A stretch of 64,000 bases of DNA from positions 33,263,718 to 33,327,717 of the forward strand of contig NW_026622974.1 of the NCBI RefSeq assembly GCF_023065955.2, read 5' to 3'. The position numbers were made by a program, and so were the translations under genes. Positions 57,782 through 64,000 of the stretch are shown here, one piece after another; within the stretch, counting starts at the first letter, position 1; each line of letters begins with the position of its first letter. The stretch comes from Ursus arctos (lineage: Eukaryota > Chordata > Mammalia > Carnivora > Ursidae). Below the pieces are notes generated by a model. That model was not told the origin of the DNA. It saw only the letters and a list, made by a program, of their open reading frames with translations, and did no database searches.

Positions 57782-58565
57782 AATGTTCTTGTTTAAAAAT
57801 CATATCTCAAACTGTCTTATTGACACATTTGTAGAATGCTGTATCTTCTGACTTGTAAATTTATAATATTTATAATGTATAGGTATTATTTCTGAAATAT
57901 AAGCAAAAGAAGAAAAATTCCATAATGTGTTAAGAAACTTCAAAATGCGGCTATAAACTCAGAACTCACTCTTAACTTCTTGTTTCCTTCCTTCCTTTCT
58001 CCTTCCTTTTCTTTTCAATACTGAGATTATAAATGGTCCACTATATGAAAACTGCTACTATTACAAATACTTTAGGTTATAGAACTCTTCAGTTCAGAAA
58101 TAAGTCATGAATCGGGGAATTTCTTAACTTAAATCTATTTTAAATGTTTTCTATTACAATACTCATATTAAATGTAGAAATAAAAGGCAGTCCTAGAGTG
58201 TATTTTCTAGGTATGGTTGGGCTGAGCAGCCTGAGACAGGAAGAGTGAAAAATACATCATCTTCAAGACAGGAGCCAATTCTTGATCTGAGTCACTTTTG
58301 ATGTGGCTGGCAGTATATAAAGTGTTCATATTTTTATTTTTAAGTATTTACCTCTGACCTCTGAGGATTTGATGGGATCATAAACAGAAATACAGATGTC
58401 TCAGATGAAAGTCATTTTGGAAAGATGTTCTGCCTAGCTCTTCAAATTCAAGATGTTTGGACTTTATATAAGCTAAAGAGAAGCATTTTAATGGAATCAA
58501 TTCAAGCCTAAATGTCATGGCATAGATGTCTCAGCCAACTGAAAAACGAGTATATCTATTTTTTT
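57782..58565. other. Unassigned AT-rich DNA with a TTCC run
   Basis: A (TTCC)n-type pyrimidine run lies at 57982-58015. No gene recognised. Confidence 0.5.
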
Positions 58566-58900
58566 TTTTAATTTGAAGTGCAACATACAAAGAGAAAGTG
58601 CAGAAATCATGAGTGTACAGCTTGGTGAATTATCAGAAAATGAAAATTTATGCATTATTAGCACAGAGATTAAGAAATAAAACTTTTCTGTATCCCATTG
58701 TACCCCTTCCTAGTCCTAGCCGCCAAGGATAACCACCGTTCTACCTTCTAACACCATAGACTAGTTTTTCCTGTTTTTTTGTTTTTTTTTTTTAACGCTT
58801 TGTTAAAGGAATTGTACGTAATGTATTCTTTTGTGCTTGGCTTTTTAAATTAGTGTCAATGTTTTAATATTAATTCTTTGCTTTTGAATGTATACTATGT
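58566..58900 (-). mobile_element. Old L1 3' UTR fragment
   Basis: After a T run, the text AAAGTGCAGAAATCATGAGT, GTACAGCTTGGTGAATTATC, AAGAAATAAAACTTTTCTGT, AACCACCGTTCTACCTTCTA and GTAATGTATTCTTTTGTGCT follows the antisense of an old L1 3' UTR. Confidence 0.8.
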
Positions 58901-58909
58901 AGGATAGTA

Positions 58910-59135
58910 TAGTGAACGTAAGTGTTTAAATTGGGCAAGCTGCAACGCAGATCTGGAGTCTGCCATTTGCTAACTGCATTAGCCTGTAGAAAGGTACTTA
59001 ACCTGTTTGAGCCTCGGTCTCTTCACTGGTAAAATGGAAATGGTAATGCTCTCTTAAATGACTGTTGAGAGGATTAAATGAGATACTACATGTAAAGTAC
59101 CCAGAAAATCATCGAAGCTTAATAATTGCTAGTCT
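58910..59135 (+). mobile_element. MIR SINE, well preserved
   Basis: Sense MIR with GATCTGGAGTCTGCCATTTG, TACTTAACCTGTTTGAGCCT, CGGTCTCTTCACTGGTAAAA, TGTTGAGAGGATTAAATGAG and ACATGTAAAGTACCCAGAAA. It covers most of the element including the conserved core. Confidence 0.93.
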
Positions 59136-60784
59136 CCTCACCCCACGTTCTTTCACCCTCCCACCTTTTCTCTTTAAATGTACAGGTGGGGAAAAAAAAG
59201 TTGCAGGCTAAAAAGATTTTGTTATGGGAGATCCATGTGTTCAAAAGAACACAAAATCTTAGCTAGAGTTTTTAAGGAACCATAGATTTTTTTTTTTCTT
59301 TAAATTCTGGCAAATTAAATATGTTGCATTCTATGATGTAACATTGGAAAGACTTCATGTTTTAGCAAATGCCAAAGGAAATGTCAAGTGACCTTATGAG
59401 TATGCTAATGGTAGGAAGTTATGAAGTAAGGAGACTGAATGAAAAGCTCCACCTCCCAGAGGTGATTTTGTCCTTCTCTCCTTCTCAACTGGCTAAGGAG
59501 GGATTCTTAGATGTTATTTTAGTCTTAAGTTTAGTGGAACAAGTGTTTCTCTCTGAGACATCTGTGTATTCAAAATAGGGTATAATTACATGTAATGTGA
59601 ACAGCTGTATTTATTATCATATTCATACTAAAAATTAATGCTTGAAAGTGATTGAATGAGATAAACTTACCTAATTCAAAATATCAATGAATTTTTATAT
59701 GTTCTGAAAAATATTTCCTTTTTTAAAAACATTGAGTTTAGTTATCAATAATTTTCAAAAAGGTCTACGGTTTACTTCTTTTAGAAATGAAAATGATAAA
59801 TATAATGTAATTTAATTGGTCGTAGTATTACCTAATTATCCCCTTCCTAGGAGGGCACCTAAGTATTTTTGCTTTTTAAATTTAAGATAAGTATAATCAG
59901 AGGTAGTCTTGTTTTCTCACAAAGTAGGAAGTATATCAATTGGTGTTCTTCCTTACTTCTTATTGTTGTTGTGAGCCTCAAAAGATAACATATGTTAAAA
60001 CTCTTTCCTATACAATATAGGATGGAAATATTTAGAAATACTTAGATTTTTCTTTATATGTGGGCATGATTTATTTGTTAGTATTTTAGATGGAGCATGC
60101 GTATTTGCCATGCCAAACAATGTCCCCAAATTTTATCCTTTATTCATGAAATGTTAGTGTGGTGTAAGTCTTTTCGATGACTTCTATCGGCCCAGTCCAA
60201 CTATCCATATCTCTAACCTAAATCACTGGCTTAGAAAATCGAAGTTAAAAAATCAGCCAGGGCCTCTGCAGAAGCCTGATGGCTCAGAACCTGAGTGGTA
60301 GAATGTAGCTGTTTCCCTTCGCTATTAACAGAACATCCAGTCATTTCATTGAAAAAGATCAGTCTCCGAGGAACATTATCTTATGCTTCTCACACATAGA
60401 TGGCGCTACTGACTCACCATCACAGAGACCTTCCCTCGGTTTCAGGACTGGCTTTGGACAAACGTCAATCCATCTATGTCTGGTCCCCAGATAGTTTCTA
60501 TTTCTGGAGAGTTAACTGGCGTTAGGGGTGGGCTGAGGTCCTTAACAAGGAGCTGTTATTGTAATGTGTAACCAACCGTGTTAATATTTAGAAACAGCAA
60601 TATATTGGTTGACTGAACTTTTCATGTTTCAACTGATTAATTGGTTGATATTGTGAATGAAAACTAAGGAGCCTGATTTGGACCCTTTGGTTTCAGTGAA
60701 TTGTTTGTGAGATGCTGAGTGTGCTTTACTGTATCTTCTTTGCAACTGTTTTGTCATTTTGAATGGAGGGAAGGAAACAACATG
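59136..60784. other. Unassigned AT-rich DNA
   Basis: No gene or repeat recognised. Around 60240-60560 composition is less AT-rich; this part includes AGATGGCGCTA (60398-60408). Confidence 0.45.
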
Positions 60785-60945
60785 TATCCATCATCTAGTA
60801 TATACCAGTCACTGGGACTACTTAGAAATATCTTACTTAATCCCCTCCTCCCTATGGGGAATGGCTTATTATCTCTATTATCTTGATTTCACACATAAAG
60901 ATGAAGGTCAGGGATACTGTATGGCCTGAGATCTCCTAACAAATA
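60785..60945 (-). mobile_element. MIR SINE remnant
   Basis: CCATCATCTAGTATATACCA, GTCACTGGGACTACTTAGAA, TTATCTCTATTATCTTGATT and AGATGAAGGTCAGGGATACT follow antisense MIR order, diverged. Confidence 0.6.
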
Positions 60946-63324
60946 TTGATTATATTGTGGTTCAAGACTAGTTATATGACTTAAGATCTGACTTCAAATG
61001 TTCTTTCTATTTAAACCTATTCTGGGAATAATAATACTAATCTTATAAAATAAGCTTAATACAAACCTTGTACTTACACTGGCTTATTGCTGCCATGGGG
61101 AAAGGTAAATAATAGCCCTTTGGAAGGATAAAATATATCAGAAGCTCTTTTAAAGGCCTTCACTGAACTGAGTCACCAGATTAACCAGTGTTTTCTTTTC
61201 TTCCTTATGGAATATACTTACTGACTTGTGTGACTGAAGATTTAGAAATATATAAAATATACCTCCCCCCAGTTGCTTTATATTATCTAGTGCAAACTTA
61301 CCGGCTAGAAATGTGATTTTTAAAGTTTATGAAGAGAAGTTCACAATTATATTAAGAATTCCGAGAGGTTGGACTTTTCTAAATTCATGAGAATAATATA
61401 TATGTATATATTCTGAGTAATATATTATGTATATACACACACATACATATATAAATTTCATTTTGGGGTTGAGAGAAAGCGTATCAAAATTGGCTACTTT
61501 TAATGATTCGATAAGATATTTTACTTTGTATTTATGATGACTACTTCTAAAGATTATCAGGGCCACTGTCTTAGAGACAGAGGGGATAAAAGATTTGCTA
61601 CCCATTGTTTTGAAATTTGAAAATATCTAGAAATGCCTAACTAGGTTCTCTCTCATATACCCTGTCTAATATGATTATATCAGATATACTTATTTCTCAT
61701 TTCTAAGACTAGTTTACTGGGATTTCATGAAACATAATGCTTTTTCTTCTATTTTTTTTTTCTGAATAAGAAAGGTGCATTTTGATTGTATTCTGTAATT
61801 TGATTTTATTGTTCCTAAATCTCTATCATTTGGTTAGTTACAAGGTCTTCTCAATTCTTTGCATTTAAGCTACTTGTCATAACCATTTAATTAAAAAATC
61901 CCAGGACAGAATCTATGGCGATCCTTAGGGAAGGATGCCAACAAAATCAACACAGCCAGTGATTCTAGGCACGGAGACATGAAGTCTTTGGGGCTAAGGA
62001 AAATTGAAAAGTGAGATATCCCTTAAGAGGTAAACAACAGACAGGGAATGATTACGAGTCAAAAGTTCAAAGTGAATCAAAGAGCTTTGATGTTCATTTA
62101 AGCAGGAATTGGGCTGGCATTTGGTAGATGGCTCTAGACCAAGACTTTGTGATCTTGACAGCTAGAAACGTAAAGATAGTTAAATGTAAGGCCTCAGAAC
62201 AGGAAGGTAGGGTGATGCAGGAATGGAATGCCCAACTAATTGGGGTAACCAGATCTTAGGAAACGTAATAATTAGGTAGAATATTGAAAAAGAAACTCAG
62301 AACTTAGATAACATAGCAGGGTTTTGTTTCTTGGTTTTTGTTTTGTTCTTTTTTTCTACATACAATCTATTTTATATTAGCCTTCTCTGCTGGAGATACC
62401 CTTCTGCTTATACACTGGCTCTTATTAATTTTACTTTTGCAAACACTTTTCATCTATATTTCTTCTTCTTTTTCTTCTAGTTTAGCAGTTTCTCCCTCTT
62501 TCTTGGAAAATTCTTAACAGCATTCTGAGATTCAAATATATCCAAGATCTTTCTGCATAATCAAAAAAGCTCAAAATTTTCTTCATCACAAGTCTGCTTC
62601 CGGTTTCTACCATATTTCAATGTTTTCCTTAGTAGGATAAGCAAACAACAGAAACAACTAAAAAACTCCAGCCTCTCAAGAGTCCTTTACATTTCCAGTC
62701 TTCACTTTTCAACTTCTCATTCACTCCCATTGGTCTGGTTTCCATCTCCACACCTCTCTAAAATTTGTTTCATTGATACCAATGATTTCCATGTTATCAA
62801 ATCCAAAGGACACTTCTCTGTCTTCATTTTCTTGTACTTAGCAGTATTCAACACGGATCACCACTCTCTCTGTATTGAAACAATTTTTTTTTTGTTTTTT
62901 CCAGCACGCCATATTCCCTTGGTTATCCATGCAAGGAATAATTTGACTTTGGAGTAGCAAAAGAGATTTATGGATATTCTTTTAGTGCCATTCTGGAACC
63001 TCTGGGAATTGACTGGATTCTGTGGCACCTGTGACCCTTGTCTTTTAGCAATTTTATGACTGGAAATTATAGATAACTGAAAGCAATGGAAATAATTCTT
63101 GTCTGTAGACATGAAAATAAGTTCTGTCTGGTGGGGGAAACACTCTCCTCCTTCCTCCTGAAAAAGCCAGTTGGGGTCCATTTGTAAATTTATTTCATCA
63201 TTCCTTTACTTTATATAAACTTGTGTCCTTTAACTTCTCCTTTGAGTTGGTCATGACATCTCTCTGATTCCTTCAATTAATGAGTTAAGTAAGTTTTGAC
63301 ACATATTCATTTGATATGAGAGTT
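60946..63324. other. Unassigned AT-rich DNA
   Basis: A TATATG/ACAC-type AT-rich patch lies at 61385-61455. Open frames up to 107 codons (62858-63181 minus) show no domain. Confidence 0.45.
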
Positions 63325-63645
63325 AGGGTTTTCATTTTTTTAAAATTATTGAAGTATGATGGACATAAAATGCTTTAATAGTTTCATGTGTACAACATTT
63401 GATTCAACAATTCTATATGTCACTCAGTGCTTACCATGGTAAGTATAGTTGCCATCTGTCACCATACAACATTATTACCATATTATTGACTATATTCCCT
63501 ATGCTGCATTTTTCACCTCTGTGACTTATTTATTTTATAACTGGAAGATTGTACCTTTTAATTCCCTTTATCTATTTTGCCCATCCCAGCACCCACCTCC
63601 TCTCTGACAGCTACCAGTTTATTCTCTGTATTTAAGAGTCTGTAA
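63325..63645 (-). mobile_element. Old L1 3' UTR fragment
   Basis: AAAATTATTGAAGTATGATG, TTTCATGTGTACAACATTTG, TCAACAATTCTATATGTCAC, CCATCTGTCACCATACAACA, TTATTGACTATATTCCCTAT and TTATAACTGGAAGATTGTAC follow the antisense of the L1 3' UTR. It is the same region as 41700-41900 of the long L1, seen in the opposite orientation. Confidence 0.9.
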
Positions 63646-64000
63646 CATCACTTCTCCTTAACCTGAGTGACCTTAGTCTCCTTAATCAACCTGGCCACTT
63701 TGTGTTGTTCTCATTGTATGGCTTCTACTTCTGCTACTGACAGTTAGCTTCGGCCAGGTTTCTTCTGTAAGTGATACCAGTCAGGTAATCCCAGTTTTCA
63801 GTGATATCTCTCTGCTCATTATTCCCAGTATTTATCTGTAGCCCTAACCTCTCATCTGAGCTCCTCAATCATTGTCCCATTCCTTATAGGAAAGCGAGAT
63901 CTTATTGATATCTCACATTTTACAAGGAAAAAAATGGAATTCTTGAATTCTGTTTTCTCTCCATCAGTAGAGCAACAACAATAATGAGCAATCCACCAAA
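63646..64000. other. Unassigned DNA at window edge
   Basis: No gene or repeat recognised with confidence. Confidence 0.45.

Noticed and set aside
1..64000. Prokaryotic features such as operons, CRISPR arrays or phage modules
   Set aside because: The repeats (SINEC, L1, L2, MIR, ERVL LTR) are mammalian, no CRISPR-like spaced repeats are present and there are no bacterial-type gene clusters.

Overview
This window is nuclear DNA from a mammal, and its repeats point to an arctoid carnivore (bear, giant panda or seal relative). The strongest evidence is about fifteen copies of the tRNA-derived carnivore SINE (SINEC) family. They carry the head 'GGGCGCCTGGGTGGCTCAG', a B-box-like GATCGAGCCC, a CT-rich stretch and an AAATAAATAAA tail. 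Two copies (9202-9406 and 44951-45136, both minus) belong to the very uniform young type I associate with bears and panda. A 5'-truncated young carnivore L1 3' end at 55305-55677 agrees. The species is an inference; the carnivore assignment is firm.

No protein-coding exon, RNA gene or CpG island could be supported. The longest open frames are about 120 codons. They lie in repeats, antisense to repeats, or in AT-rich DNA with no recognisable domain. The window is best read as intergenic DNA or the inside of a long intron.

Layout. 1-5400: mostly unrecognised AT-rich DNA with a CCCT/TTCC tract, one L2 remnant and an unidentified sequence present twice in direct orientation (3714-3965 and 5174-5378). 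5400-13400: old L1 pieces in both orientations, cut by three SINEs with clear target-site duplications, plus MIR remnants. 13400-25840: the most repeat-poor part, with a few MIR and L2 remnants and a perfect 26-bp palindrome at 16903-16928. 25840-36690: SINEs, L2, MIR, a hairpin MITE and an old L1 3' end. 36700-41955: one long, old, plus-strand L1 with a 5' UTR and most of ORF2 but no recognisable ORF1, with a SINE inside it. 42000-50000: MIR, MER5A, an L1 3' end, a young SINE and a long L2 remnant with an unusually CpG-dense patch at 49506-49776. 50000-59140: SINEs, L2, a young L1 3' end, an ERVL solo LTR (MLT2 type) with a perfect 5-bp duplication, hAT-type remnants and a MIR. 59140-64000: mostly unique AT-rich DNA ending in an L1 3' remnant.

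No genes work together here. The content is a stratified record of insertions: MIR, L2 and hAT remnants oldest, then old L1 and ERVL, then SINEC and carnivore L1. I found no novel multi-gene system. The observations worth checking are the homeodomain-type palindrome, the unidentified direct duplication, the ORF1-less L1, the CpG-dense patch and the possibly recent SINE insertions. Repeat family names come from recognition by eye, without a database search; boundaries without a stated duplication are approximate.
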